From NCBI GenBank assembly GCA_012295275.1, contig CM022668.1:323157-387156 (forward strand): a DNA stretch of 64,000 nt, read 5' to 3'. The DNA is from Chrysomallon squamiferum. Its lineage: Eukaryota > Mollusca > Gastropoda > Neomphalida > Peltospiridae. Positions 1 through 12,668 of this stretch are shown one piece after another (positions within the stretch are counted from its first letter, which is position 1; each line of letters opens with the position of its first letter). The translations under genes and the position numbers were made by a program. The notes below the pieces were generated by a model, which was given only the letters and a program-made list of their open reading frames with translations, searched no databases and was not told where the DNA came from.

Positions 1-404
1 TTGATTGAAAAATATAATAAGCTGCAAATGCAAACTATAAATTCTGAAATTAATTATTTACTACTGAACAGTAGAGAAATAATTAAGATAATAAATAGTT
101 TAAAATACAAAATAATATGAAAATTAAAAATACTGGCATTAGTTAATTAAATAATTATTATGTTTTCGTTAGACATTTTTATTATGTTATTTCTTTTTAG
201 TATTAAATTCGCACATACTTTGACTACGAATTTATTTAATAATAATAATAATAATAATGTTTTGTGTAATAATTAATAATTATGTTGTTTTTATTACGTT
301 AAAGTTAATTAATAAAATGTGCTCTATACCAACATAAAATTTTGTTTTATTCGTTTTCTCATTTATATAAAAATGTAATATCTTTGTTCATATTTTATTT
401 TCAG

Positions 405-498
405 TTTTGGTTCTGACAAGGGTTACAGTGAATATCAGCCACTGAAACGTGCCTGCCTGGACAAACTTCCCATTCTACAAATAGAAGAATGTTTATAG
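405..498 (+). CDS. Terminal coding exon of an unidentified gene (partial)
   Basis: A pyrimidine-rich stretch ending in TTTTCAG (to 404) is followed by an open stretch of 30 codons that closes with TAG at 496-498. The first base (405) completes a codon begun in the previous exon, which lies left of the window. The peptide begins FGSDKGYSEYQPLKRAC and ends LQIEECL. It is hydrophilic with no membrane segment and I do not recognise it. GC content and codon quality rise sharply against the flanking AT-rich sequence, which supports a real exon. The gene reads towards EFHB, so the two are convergent. Alternative: a chance open stretch behind a chance acceptor. Confidence 0.6.
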
Positions 499-2466
499 TT
501 TATTCCAAACAATATATCCTATTTTCAACATGTGATTATAGCATGCAAATATTCCATGTAACATATTTGGCCATCAGAGAGAGTTGTTAGCATTTAAACT
601 ATCATGAATTTCATACGAATTTGCACAACATAATTAAAATTATTGATAAAAGAAGATATAAAATATGATTTTAATACTGATAGTATATTCCAAATGAGTA
701 TCATCTTTAAACTAGTTCTCGAAAGAAGAAAAATCAGTATTTTTTTTCTTATCATAGCAATAGATTGTTGTTATGAACCATATATATTTAAAACATTATT
801 ACCTGTATTTAATTCTACACTGAGAGTGACTGAAGAATTTTAAAACTGCAACTTTTAGTTTTTGAAGCTTGTTGATAGCATATATCAAAACAATATTCTA
901 ATAGTAATATCATTTTTAATCTGTTTTTAATGTAGTTACTGCTGATAATATATTCTAAATAATATTGTGAATTTTATAGCCACAGATTGCACTGTATTAG
1001 AAATTATATTAACCAGTTTTTTAAATATTTTTCTTAATCTAAAAAAAGTTACAATACTGAGAAAACATAAGAATATTTATATACAAATACTCTTTTATAA
1101 TAATGAATAAACTTAGTTTTCTAAACCATACTTTATGTAAATATTATGTAAATAATTATAGCATGTTACATTATATCATTACATAGTGTTAGCTTATGCA
1201 TACTGATAAGCGGATGAACTAGAATCATTATGTCAGATGGGGATTATAGAATGTATTGTTAAAACTTAATGTGTATTTGTTCAGGAGAATGTATCATATC
1301 AAATTTTAAACTATATTTTTACTTGTTATATATATTTTTAAAGATTTTTTTAAAATGAGAATGGAGAAAACAAAACTTGTTAGCAAAATTTTTGATATTC
1401 ACTGCCAAACGTTTTGATGTCATTTATATAACATTGTTTTCGAATAGATAATTATGTTTTAAAAAGTGGATACTTTTATTAAAATAAATATTAAAAACAC
1501 ACTTATTATGATTAACTTAGTTTTCTGTTTTGATTACATACATACATACATACATATAATAATTGAGTTTAATACTATGGATTAAAACTGATATACAATG
1601 AAACTGAGAGAAAGGCAAAATGAATAGTTACACAGATCAAGTTAAAATGTTCACTGTTAAACACATTAGAAAACATTTGTAGGTCAAATTTCTACATTTC
1701 TTAAATAGTATATTGCAGTGTTTAACTCTTGTTGTTGCTTCTTTTTGTGTTTAATACTCATTAAGGTTAATAACTGGGCTAGATTAAATATACACACAAA
1801 CACATTTTATATATATATTTAATAATACACATACACATATGTATTTAAAAAACGGATGTATAAAAAGAGTAACAATTTTTATCTTTGACTGTTTCATGAA
1901 TTATGAACAAGAAAGGTCTAATGAACATAATAGCTTTTGAAATAACTGATGTTGAAGTTATCAGCATATTTAAAATATTAAAAGTAATACTAAGAACTTT
2001 TATCATGAATAAATATGATCAATAATAAATAACTGAAAACTTTTTTTTTTATTCATCGTTGGTTACACCACCTTTTGCCACATCTTCATTTTTTTTTTTT
2101 TTCTAAAAGTATACACCACAACAGCCACTTAGCTTCCAAATCAAAAAACCTGTTTTAATAGTCAGACATTTTAGGTTCAACATTGTAGACTTTCAACATG
2201 CAAAGCATACTGATTCTGTTTAGATGACCATATGTGCCTATGTGTATACCTCATGTAGGTTATTTCTATTTGTAAATATTGACAGTGACTGCTATTACTA
2301 GTGTATAATGATAATGGCACTTTTATTTCAATAACAATAAAAGAAATAATACTTAGTACAAATAACAAAAAACACCACAGAATCAGAGATAAAATATTTA
2401 TTAAATGTTTGCATATTTTGCTGGTTTATTACCAAATACTGTAGAATCAGACACTCATACTTACCA

Positions 2467-2501
<35 letters not shown>

Positions 2502-2510
2502 TAATAATAA
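2467..2510. repeat. (AAT)n microsatellite
   Basis: About 14 tandem AAT units with one interruption (AATGAT). The same trinucleotide recurs in EFHB introns (9638-9676), upstream of EFHB (11789-11833), beside the second Rab gene (27271-27310) and in its last intron (28628-28687). Confidence 0.9.
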
Positions 2511-2889
2511 GTAGAAGAAGAACAAAACAGTAAACAAAAATAAACATATAATGATCTATTATTGAAATGACATATTTCATCTGAATTTAACATTTATAAT
2601 AAAAGAACTAAAACATTTAAAAAATAATAGACTAAATAATTGTAGCACAACAACTAAAAGGTTAAAAGTAAATAATGAGTCTGTCAACGAATGTACAAAA
2701 AACAGTAACTTCATGTACTGTAGTAAAAACAGCATTAGAAACTGAAAATAATTTTTGGATTGAGACTATATTTTAAAACCACATAATGTAAAGGATGGAA
2801 ACAATATGGAAGATCTAATTTCTCAAAAATATATTTATTACATAAATAACTTAATACTTCTTTCAAATTTTTTAAAATTAAATTAGCTT

Positions 2890-3760
2890 TTTGGTTGTAA
2901 TGTAGTTTAATAAACAGTTTTGTTTATAATACAATATGAAATGATTTAACTGTATATCATATAGCAGATAGCTATATTGTTTAAAATACAATATTAGATA
3001 ATTTTATTGCTTATAATACAATATTAAAAAGTACATTAATAGGTAATATAATACAAAATGAATAATTGAACTGTTTATAATTGAAAATTGATAATTATAT
3101 TAGTCATAATACAATGTTAAATAATTATTTTGTTTTTATCTTTTAGGAAACTTTATTTAAATAGTCTGCAATACTGCTGAAATACATTAAATTACTTTAT
3201 TCTTCACATATACATTTTGTTAAATAACTATATTATATGACAATATAATACTGAATGTTATTATTTATAAATGAAGTATTTAAATATTTTACTCTTCATG
3301 TATTTAACATTAACTGAGTTTGTTTAAAAAAACAATGTTAGACTATTTATTCATGAATAAAATATTAAATATCTTTATTGTTTAAAAATACGATATTAAA
3401 AAAGATAGTTACAAAAAAACAAAAACAACAACATTATAATAATATTGTTCAAGAAATTTGCTTTAAATATTACTGTTCAAGAACAGAGATTTGAACAATT
3501 TATCATTAATTAAAACAATACTATGGTTCAAATGTATATTCAAAAAAAGATTTAATTACAATATTAATTTCCCCACTTACTCAACATTAAATTCTTTCCT
3601 AGTTTATGCAATACTATATTTTATAATTTAAAAAATATTTTATTTTATTGTTTTATATATAATTTAAGTATTTTATTGTTTCAATACAATATCAGATTTC
3701 TTCACTGTTTACAAATACAATAATAAATAATACTATCTACAAAAATGTTATTGTTTCTTT
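2890..3760. repeat. Decayed AT-rich tandem repeat
   Basis: The phrase TTTATAATACAATATTAAATAATT, in many altered forms, recurs every few tens of bases (for example near 2925, 2980, 3010, 3110 and 3670). Spacing is irregular and copies are strongly diverged, as expected of an old minisatellite no longer being homogenised. AT-richness makes some of this resemblance cheap, hence the moderate confidence. Confidence 0.45.
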
Positions 3761-3846
3761 TTCATTTTTTAAAATGTGAATGACAATATAGTTTGTAATT
3801 TGGTAAATAATTCTGATTTGATATTTTTATTTTGCAGTGCTGATTA

Positions 3847-3918
3847 AGGAAATGTTTGTTCAAAAACACATTTCTTTATATATATATCTAGAAATGTGTT
3901 TTTAAACCAACATTTCCT
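3847..3918. repeat. Inverted repeat (hairpin), 29-bp arms
   Basis: Left arm 3847-3875 and right arm 3890-3918 are reverse complements with two mismatches, separated by a 14-nt AT-rich loop. The size suits a foldback element or a small-RNA hairpin; nothing here decides between them. Confidence 0.8.
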
Positions 3919-4341
3919 ATATATAAAAAAGCATATAAATAAAAATAACCTATGTACATTGTAGATCAAAAATATCTGTTTACACAGTTGCTATGATAAC
4001 CAGAATCACAATGTAAAATGGTGTCTACTGTATTTAAATATAAAATATCAAAAACAATGATTTAAAAAAAAAAGAAATGCTAAAATAACATTTACTTACA
4101 TATTTGTCATTTTAAATATATATCTCATATATATTTTTTCTTTTATTAATTGAAAAAGAAATCCATGCATAGACAATAATACTGATATAGAATTTTGGCA
4201 AAAAATAAAATAATCCTCACTTTTTCAAATTAGTCAAATATTTAATCTGAAAGTTTCATTTTGACAAAGAGAAATACTTCCTACATTAATATGCAAATTT
4301 TTTTTATTGTAAGAGCAGCATAATTTATTTAACAAATAAAT

Positions 4342-4342
<1 letters not shown>

Positions 4343-4405
<63 letters not shown>
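4343..4405. repeat. (AG)n microsatellite
   Basis: About 31 uninterrupted AG units, a few hundred bases downstream of the EFHB stop codon, probably in or beyond its 3' UTR. Confidence 0.95.
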
Positions 4406-4407
<2 letters not shown>

Positions 4408-4756
4408 ACATTTAGTTAGAACAATTTTAAAATTATACTACTTTCCAAAACACCCTAATTTTATGTGTACTTATATATATGTATAATAATAAAAAATTAA
4501 ATATAAAAAAATTCATATAAAAATGAATACTTTCATATTCAATTTCTGTTTCGTTTTCCACACACCATGTTAATATTTTTATTGTTACAAATATATAAAT
4601 AATGTAGTTCCTTGCATGTTTTATTTTTCAGTATTACCCAGTAAAGGGATATTTTCTTTTATCACTTTACAGTATTATAACAGTGTATTTTTCTCTACAC
4701 CATTACAGAGAGGTTGTTTTTTAATTTTAATTTTTTTTTTATTATAATTTTTTTAA

Positions 4757-7700
4757 TTATACTGCAAATGGGTGTTTCCCAATTTTTACATCCCTTGCCT
4801 CCATCTCATCCAAGGTGGCTCTGAAAGCCTCAAAACTCACTTCACCCTGGGGGTGATTCTGTGCAGTGTAATTGTAGACTTTTTCAAGAATTTCACCAGT
4901 CATGATGACCCCAATGTTTTCAAGAATTTCTTTTATCTAGAGGATTAAAATAATAATCATAATAATGTGATTTTATTTTATTTAATGAATTCAAAGAAAT
5001 GTTTGAACTGTGTTAGAAACAAACAAATATTCTTGTTAACTATTTTAAAGTAATTAAGAAGTTTGTGTGAATTACTTTTTAAACTAATTAAATGAATCTT
5101 GGAAATACATTTCCAAAAAATAAAAATTAAATCTTTTACTAAATAACATTAATTTTTTTTTAATCTTTTAGAAGTGCTGAATACCAAAATTTGTGGTAAA
5201 TGTTTCACTTAAAAATAATATTTTGTAAATATAGAAAAATTATTGTGTATTATTAAATACAAATCAGTAGTTTGTTCTGAAGTGTTTTGATAGTGAAAAA
5301 AAATCTATTAAATTATCTGATTCTGCGTACTTAGAACAGAAAGTAATGTATAAACTAGAAATGATTAGAGAAAACAAATTTCAACAATTTCTAAAGCACA
5401 GTTGGTGAATGGAATGAAACAATCTGTTTAATACATTTTTAAGTTTAAAGTAACTTTTGAAAAATAAGAGCTAAAAACAAAATGTGGAGCAATACAATTG
5501 GATAGGAAAATAAACTAAATAGTTTATTTTTTAATTGTGTTTTCGAAAATAATCTAAAAAGAATCATTTTAATCTTTATCACTTCACAAATCATTATTAT
5601 TGTTAATAGTAACAGTGATGTAAATTATTGTTAATAGTAATGTTTATGTCTGCAAGTTATTAATGTAATGATTATTTGAGTGAGTGAGTGAGTGAATAAT
5701 ACTACTCACCTGCTCTTTAGTTCTAGGAAGAAGGAAATCAATCTCATACACACCATGTTGGCTGTAAATGGAGGGATTCAACAAAGCCCAAGCATTAGCT
5801 TCATCTCCGTAGTTGGTGTGGTCACTAATGCGGCGGACTCGCGGTGCACCGATGTCACTGCGGATGGTGGGAACGCCATACATCCTGTAGCCTGGCAACA
5901 GAAAGAGAGAGAGATACAAAATATAATACTGCTTGTTGTAATAAGAAAAATGTTGATAATGTTAAAATATTCAAACTATAATAATGATACTGATGATGAT
6001 AATGAAAATGAAAATGAAAATTACCTCTGGTATCAACACCACCAACTACTGCATTAATCATCTGTGAGCTTGTTTTGTGGTTGCCGATGGCTCTGTCAAT
6101 CTGCATCTTTAGACGACGTGGGGTACTTTCTGCCGACGTTGCTGATTTGGAAACTGAATCTTCTTGTTTTGTTTCATCACACTGAACTATAATAATAAAA
6201 AATGAATGTTAAATATCCATGAGAAAAGGAAACATAAAGTAAAGTAAAGTAAGAACAATCATACATTGAATTGAAGAGAAGTGAAGAGAAATGAAGAAAA
6301 GTGTAGAAACTGTAATAAACAATAAATAAAGAAAGTAAAATAAGATAATCTACACAAAATTAAAAGACAATGTCATCACAACCCGACAAAAAGAAATAAG
6401 AATAAATAAATAAGAAGCAAATTAATTTACTTTTAATGTCAGGAAAGCCAGATGGCATTTTGTCTTTCCAGTTTAGGAAATTGCTGAACTCCACATAGTC
6501 AATGAGGCCGTCTTTGTTGTAGTCACAAGTATTCAACAACTGTTCAAGTAACTCTGGCTCAGCTGGTAGTTGGAACTGGATACAAGCCTCTCGCAAATCA
6601 TCAATACTAATTTTACCAGTTTTAGACTGTAGTTAGAAAATAAAACAAAATTAAATTCAGTCTTAAAAATATAATAATGGTGAAAATAACATGGAAAAAA
6701 AATAATAATAAAAATTAATTATGAATCAGGCAATCAGTCAGCATAATTAGTCGATAAATCAGTATATTTAGTTAGTCAGTCCTGATATTTACTCTGCTAG
6801 TGAGTATAATTAGTCAGTCAATCTGACTATATTGGAGTACGGCAAGGGGAAAATTTATCACCTTTTTTGTTTTCAATATATTTAAATGATTTTGAAAATT
6901 GTTTAGTCACTGTAAAGGTATTCAATCAGTAATAGATTTTCTTGCCAAAAAATATTTATGTACATCTTGTTATTTGTGTTGATAAGGCTGATGATAATGT
7001 ACTACTAGCAGAAGCAGCAGATGATTTACAACATCAATTGCACCGTTTTGAAATATATTGTAAAACATGGGAATTAAAAGTTAATGCTGTCAAGTAAAAA
7101 ATTAAGAATTTTTCCAGAGGCAATTTAATAACCAATACTTTAACATTTATATATAATAGTATGGAAATAGAAGTTGTTAATGAGTTTAAATATATCAGGC
7201 TTGTTTATATAAATCTGGATCCTTCATAAATACTAAGAAAGATTTAATCACTGAAACTTCAAAGTCGATGTTTGCTGTATTACATTTTTTTAGATAATTT
7301 AATTTTTCAGTCGACTGTCAGTTAGATTTGTTTGACAAGACTGTAAAACCAATATTATTATATGGATGTGAAATCTGGGGATTTAATCATTTAAAGATAA
7401 TTAAAAAACTTCATTTCAAGATTTTAAAATATATATTACGTCTTAACAAGTCAACACCAAACTTTATGGTATTTGGTGAATTAGGGACGTGTATAAGTGT
7501 TTAAGTAAGAATGATTTCATTTTGGGCAAACTGTATAGAGCATAAATTGTCAAGTGTACCATACAGGTTGTTATATCATATAAACATAGTATACATGCTA
7601 CATCAGTCCTTGGTTTATCTTCTATTAAAACTATACTAGATGAATGTGACTTATGTGTATTCAAATGAATGGCTTGTTGTTAAAACATGCTGTTAAAAGA

Positions 7701-9635
7701 ATTTTATGTGATCAGTTCTTGCAAAAATGGATAGAGATAAACTTCAGTCATCTAAAGGTATTAATCAGAGAATGTTTAAAGATGAACTTAAATTAGAACA
7801 TCAGTTAATTTAGAACCAGTAATATGAAACTTCTTATAGAAACTGATAGATGGTTCATTATTGAAAGAGAAGACAGTATATATCACTTATGTAATTCTGA
7901 TATTCCACAATATATTTTAACTGTACAGTTTTATCTTTTGAGAGAAGTAAATATATATGTTATTATCCACTTAGATCAAATGCAGTAACATCTCAACATT
8001 TATTTTCTACAACTAAAACAGTGACTGTATAAACTTTCCAAATTTTGACAAATTGTCATTGAGAGAGTCACTATTCTGGGTTAAATAATAATTAATATGT
8101 TTTGTACCACTCCAGAAAATGCTGTTTGAATTATGTTTTTTTAAATGTTTTCTCAATACTGCTTTAGAGAAATAAACATTTTGTCATGTCTTGTATAGCC
8201 AGTTAATCAGTCAGTATAGTCATTCAGTTAGCATAACTAGTCCATCAACAGAATAGCTTGAATCATTCAGTTTGAATAATTAGTCAATAACTATTATTCT
8301 TTAGAACACTAACAAACTGGAAAGTAATTGTTACCGTATCATAGAACTTGAAAGCCTGTAACAAATCTGGAAAGTTGTGATAATTGAGCTGTTTCAGGTT
8401 GTGTCGTATTGTGGCAACCAGAGCTCGTTGACGATCTTTACCTCTCAGGTATTCTCCAGGTAGACGATTATGAATTAAATCGCCTGCATTATACTCATCA
8501 GGTTTGACAAAAACTCCAAATGTGTGGTCATCAGGGACAATGAGAGTTTCCTTCAGTCTGAAATTAAATTACTTGTATCATTATTAACATGAATGAATTG
8601 CATCTCACATGAAGAGTGCAATTCATTCATGTTAATAATGGTACAAGTAATTTAATTTCAGACTGAATTATGTACTGAACTGTACCAAGAATTAAATCTG
8701 TTACTAAACAGTTATTTTCAAATTGATTAATCGGATTTGATTCAATTCAGTTCAGTGCAATTCCATTAATTTTTTTTTTAAATGCTTTTGGGATTTCATG
8801 TCTCATTTTTCAGCACTGTCAAGAAATCCAGGTCCCCATTTACCAGTAATGGTTTATAACATAACAATGTTAACCTACCAAAGCAGTCCCAAAGACCTCT
8901 TTTATTAGGAACTTGCTCATTTCTGAGTTAGGCAAATATATCAGACATTGTGTAGATTGGTGAGTTTCTGGTTTCCTGGCTTTTAAGTTAATTTAAAAAT
9001 AAGTCTAAACAAAAACTGAAAAAGCTGAAAAAAAACTTACAGAGAATAATGAAAACTTACGGATCATGTACTTTGGCAAGCTGCCTCTGATTTCTTTCAT
9101 TAAAATCATCCAGTCGTTTGGCAACAATTTTCGTTGTTTTTTCTTTGTCTGTTTCGTGAATCCACTTCATTGTTCTTCTGGCATTACGTCCATCTGATTG
9201 GTGTGGTGTAGGAATACCAAACTTTTTGCCAGGATTGAAAGCAGGTGATGTGTAACTCCGATGCATCTGCTCCCCAGGGTCAAAGTCGACATGGGTGCGG
9301 ATGTACAGTGGATGCCCCACCCTACTCTCCTCCTCCACCTGGGCAAATGTCTTGTCAGGATTTATCAACTCTTTTGCTCCGCTATCTAGAGATACAAAAA
9401 TACTAATAAAAATAAAATAAAATAACTATATTTAAATAACAAAAAATTACTTAATGTAACGTGACACAATACAACATAATAAAACATAACACAGCGTGAA
9501 CTCACATAACATATCACATCAGAAAATAGAATATAAATGCAATGTAATATAATATGGCGTAATGTAATGTAAATAAAAATACATTTTAAAAATAAAAACA
9601 CATTGATAATTAATGTAATTTTATTTATAAACAAA

Positions 9636-9678
<43 letters not shown>

Positions 9679-11458
9679 AGAAGAAGATGAAGAATGTAAA
9701 CATCAATATTTATAATTATTACAAAACTTCTCTCCTTTTCTTACAACAGTAATCATAATAATCATAAAAAACAACATCACCAGCAACACAGTGACACAGT
9801 ATACTCACCTAACTTTGAATGAATACCAAACGTGAATGTTTTTGACTGATAGCGACAAGGCAGCCCTGGTTTCTGATCATGTGACTTTCCAAGTGGAGCT
9901 CTGAAATGACTTTGATAAACATTTTCTTTTTTGTCTATTATTTTCTGCTTGAAAAGTGTTTTTGGTTGTGGGTTTAACAGTTGTCCTGCTGTGATTTCAT
10001 GGTGTTTGGTATTAATCCCATGGGCCATTTCATTGGCCCATTTCAGTTCTGGATCAAGAGCTTTCCCATAAAAAACTCGAATGGCACCAGGTTCTGGTTC
10101 AAATGTCCCTTGGAATCGGCGAATTATTGGTGGGCTTTCAGGCTGATAATAAAATATTAAAAAGGTAAAATTCACTTAAATAACTTCCTTGTAATTTAAA
10201 ATTTAATAATTAAAGAAAATATGCAGATATCCATTGCTTAATGTATTAGACAGGTGCTGGAATCATGATATTAATGAACTAGACTTTACACGGGACTCAT
10301 CTTTGAGTCTGGTCTTCAATCCAGATCATAATTATTAAGTAAGTTTTAATACAGAGTAAACACATTTTTTTCAAAATTCGATTTCAGCCTGTGTAAAAAC
10401 GTGGTAGATCTTGTTATCCTTTTATCATTTCATGAATTTTCTCTTTGTTTTTGATTATTGTTGTGGCTATAGGCTATGGCATATAAGTGTCGGGATTTCG
10501 TTCGGATATAATTATGTTAAATGTTGAATGAAAAGAGACATAACTCCTCTGAGACAGGTTGAGTATAACAATCAAACTCAATATTTCATGATTTTCTAAC
10601 TGAAATGGATGAATAGGTAAGAAAAGCTAATTACCACAATTAAATGTTGATATATGTTTCTTCTTTTTAAAAAATCTTTGTGTATTACAATAAATATATT
10701 GTTATGAAAACAAACCCGTTTTGGAGGCTTCAAACAATGATTAACTGTATCTTCAGACATAAATGTCAATTTCCCTGCCTGAAAAGATTATAATAATAAA
10801 AATAATAATGTGAAATAGTTTTGCTGAATAAAGTTAACATAAAATTAAGTATATAAATTAACTTTGTAAATTACTAGCATTTTAAATAATTGTTGAATTC
10901 TATCATCAACCGTTCATTGCAATGTCTAATATACAGTTCAGATATATCATTTATTACTTTCAAAAGAGAGAAAAAATTGAAAGAAAAGATTTGACTTAAA
11001 ATTAAAATTAAATAAAATAAACTACAGAAGTAATTAGGGTACATTTTTCAACATGGAAATGCTTTAATTTTAAAAAAGCAAATTTAAATATATTTTCAGA
11101 TGTATATTTTGTACAATTTTGAAAAGAAAAACGTTCTTTTGTGAAAAAAAAAATGTTAAGTGAATGATAATAATTTGACAGTTACAAAACATTATCTTAT
11201 TAGAATTTGCTTGTAAAAGTAAAAAGTTATTTAATCAGATAATTAAAAAGATTTAAAGACGTTAAATCAAATGCCATTAATATTCATCATTCTTCTTTCT
11301 TTTACTATTTTTAGTACAAATTTTTCAATGTGAGAATTTAAATTTAGAAGTATACATGTACTTACAGCACGAATCTCTGGATTACGGTCTTTAAATTTTC
11401 CCTGATACACCCCGTAAGTAGTTATGTCTGGAAACCTAACTTTCGTAGACGACGCCAT
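4757..11458 (-). CDS. EFHB: EF-hand domain-containing family member B (EFHB, CFAP21)
   Basis: EFHB/CFAP21 is a microtubule inner protein of ciliary doublets; the mammalian protein is also linked to store-operated calcium entry. Nine coding exons on the - strand: 11458-11366, 10778-10716, 10142-9809, 9385-9061, 8557-8335, 6626-6431, 6186-6025, 5891-5710 and 4936-4757. All introns are GT-AG with matching phases; the total is 1758 nt, 585 aa. The start is the first in-frame ATG (MASSTKVRFPD) in good context (AACATGG); an in-frame TAA lies upstream. Exons 3-5 carry the conserved body (EPEPGAIRVFYG, WIHETDKEKT, FGVFVKPDEYN). EF-hand 1 has loop residues 345-356 and is weak (S, T and D at positions 3, 5 and 12). 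EF-hand 2, loop 381-392 (DYNKDGLIDYVE), is canonical. The tail ends GKHPFAV. It is shorter than human EFHB (about 830 aa, from memory), mainly at the N-terminus. Family assignment also rests on the divergent Rab5 neighbour. Confidence 0.9.
6832..8195 (+). pseudogene. Fossil non-LTR retrotransposon (reverse transcriptase remnant) in EFHB intron 5
   Basis: In shifting + strand frames the sequence reads like the C-terminal half of a LINE reverse transcriptase: GVRQGENLSPFLFS from 6834, a degraded catalytic block ADDNVLLAEAADDL near 6990, WELKVNAVK near 7070, PILLYGCEIWGF near 7350 and KSTPNFMVFGELGT near 7450. Several frameshifts and stops break it, so it is dead. It is antisense to EFHB and lies between exons 5 and 6. 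The fragment is truncated at its 5' end; its 3' limit is uncertain and marked by loss of recognisable residues near 8190. Confidence 0.8.
8552..8667. repeat. Near-perfect inverted repeat over the EFHB exon 5 acceptor
   Basis: Arms 8552-8602 and 8617-8667 (51 bp each) are reverse complements with one mismatch; the 14-nt spacer can add three more pairs. The left arm contains the first six bases of EFHB exon 5, its AG acceptor (8559-8558) and about 40 nt of upstream intron, including any branch point. In the pre-mRNA this would form a long stem enclosing the splice site. Confidence 0.9.
9638..9676. repeat. (AAT)n microsatellite in EFHB intron 3
   Basis: About 13 AAT units followed by a GAAGAAGATGAAG tail. 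On the - strand it produces a spurious open frame full of isoleucine. Confidence 0.9.
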
Positions 11459-11548
11459 GTTTGGATTTCTTTTGTAGTTTAGTTCGTCTAACGCTTTTCC
11501 TTTCCGGTCTATTAGATCTAAACACGTTGAACAAAATTGTTTGTTGTT

Positions 11549-11561
11549 GTTTGCTGGCAAC
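11549..11561 (-). promoter_or_regulatory. Candidate RFX X-box upstream of EFHB
   Basis: On the - strand GTTGCCAGCAAAC matches the GTNRCC half-site exactly and the RGYAAC half-site at five of six positions. It lies about 90 nt upstream of the EFHB ATG. RFX factors drive many ciliary genes through such sites, which suits the assigned function. The match is imperfect and could be chance. Confidence 0.3.
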
Positions 11562-11789
11562 TGTTAAAAATATGCGAAAAACATTTGATAATTAATTATT
11601 TCTGTGCTGACTGACACATCTTGAAATCCGAATTCATATTGTTGATGAAACCATAGAAACATCGGTCAAGGTCGTTAAACGCAATCAACTTCCGGAAAGG
11701 CCGATAATCTGAGTTGTTCTTTTGTACAGACGAATAAAGGGGGCGTGTCATGGTTTTGTAAAAAGAAATATATGAAAGAAAGAAAGTAA

Positions 11790-11834
<45 letters not shown>

Positions 11835-12287
11835 GAAGTCAAAAACAAAAGAAAAGGAGGGAAAAAATTAATTAAAATGACATGAACCAGTAGTGAGAAA
11901 TACAACTCGATGCTAATAATATTCGTGCCTATATAACAATCATTACAATGTATGTATGAATGGATGTTTGTGCATTTTGATGTTTTAACGGTGATTATGT
12001 ACTTACAATGATTATTTCAGAAATAATAATAAATTTGAAACAGCTGATTAATTAATAAATACAATTTCTATGACTTACACATTTGAATTTTCTATCAATT
12101 GAATATTTTATAGTTGTTCGACATTAAATCGTAGTCATATATTGTATTATGCTATTTAATCCGGTGTATTTTGATATTCATAATTGTATTCAGCTTTGCA
12201 GAATTTACAGGAATTTATTTATAGATTCATAGACAAGCTAGCGGAGTCGCGTGACATATTTTACGCATGAAGATGATTTTATGAAGG

Positions 12288-12295
12288 TGACGTCA
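12288..12295. promoter_or_regulatory. CRE palindrome TGACGTCA
   Basis: A perfect cAMP-response-element octamer, about 370 bp upstream of the donor of the Rab5 untranslated exon. A related TGACGTAA occurs at 24951-24958, upstream of the second Rab gene. Confidence 0.5.
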
Positions 12296-12668
12296 TTTCT
12301 GTGGGGCGCACCTTACCAAATGCAAGGTGCACTGGTTTCAAGCATATCTCTCCGCAAATTTGGTTTGTTTCGTAAACAAAGTTTTCATTAAATATAATAC
12401 ATGTATATTTAAAGAATTCACTTATATGCACAAAAACGATCAATTTTTATTTTATCCAAATAACTGTATATTGTGAAAACGTGAGCAAAATATGGCGTTA
12501 TATTGTGTTAGCGTAGTTACATCCTTTGTGTGCATACATTAGCTTCGTCGCTCTAAGAAGAGGGTGGAAACGATCGACTGATTTTTTACTTTTGCTAATT
12601 TAACATCATTTTAAGCTTTTTTATTGCTGTTATTGCGATCTTCTGACATCTGATTATTACTGAAACGG

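Larger units (their letters stand above)
499..4756. other. 3' UTR and intergenic region, no gene seen
   Basis: Very AT-rich sequence between the convergent 3' ends of the upstream gene and EFHB. It contains several AATAAA-type signals (for example near 1105 and 1480), which could end the upstream transcript. Otherwise it holds simple repeats, a decayed tandem repeat and one hairpin, listed separately. Short open frames here are AT-rich, repeat-derived and lack flanking splice sites. Confidence 0.7.
11459..12668. promoter_or_regulatory. Shared 5' region between EFHB and Rab5, with candidate Rab5 5' UTR exon
   Basis: This interval separates the divergent EFHB start (11458) from the first Rab5 untranslated exon. 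It is richer in CpG and GC than its surroundings. Visible motifs: CTTCCGGAA (ETS type) near 11690, a full CRE palindrome TGACGTCA at 12288-12295, and an X-box-like GTTGCCAGCAAAC on the - strand at 11561-11549. A strong donor (ACGG before GTAAG) ends a likely untranslated exon at 12668; its partner acceptor is TTTTGCAG ending at 16085, 78 nt upstream of the Rab5 ATG. The exon's 5' end cannot be placed by eye, nor can transcription start sites. An (AAT)n tract lies at 11789-11833. Confidence 0.55.

Noticed and set aside
9386-9706. 106-codon - strand frame rich in isoleucine
   Set aside because: It is made by the (AAT)n tract inside an EFHB intron.
11267-11560. Longer EFHB first exon starting at 11560
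   Set aside because: That frame opens with TTG, not ATG; the first in-frame ATG is 11458 in strong context. The frame beyond 11366 is intron, after a clear donor.
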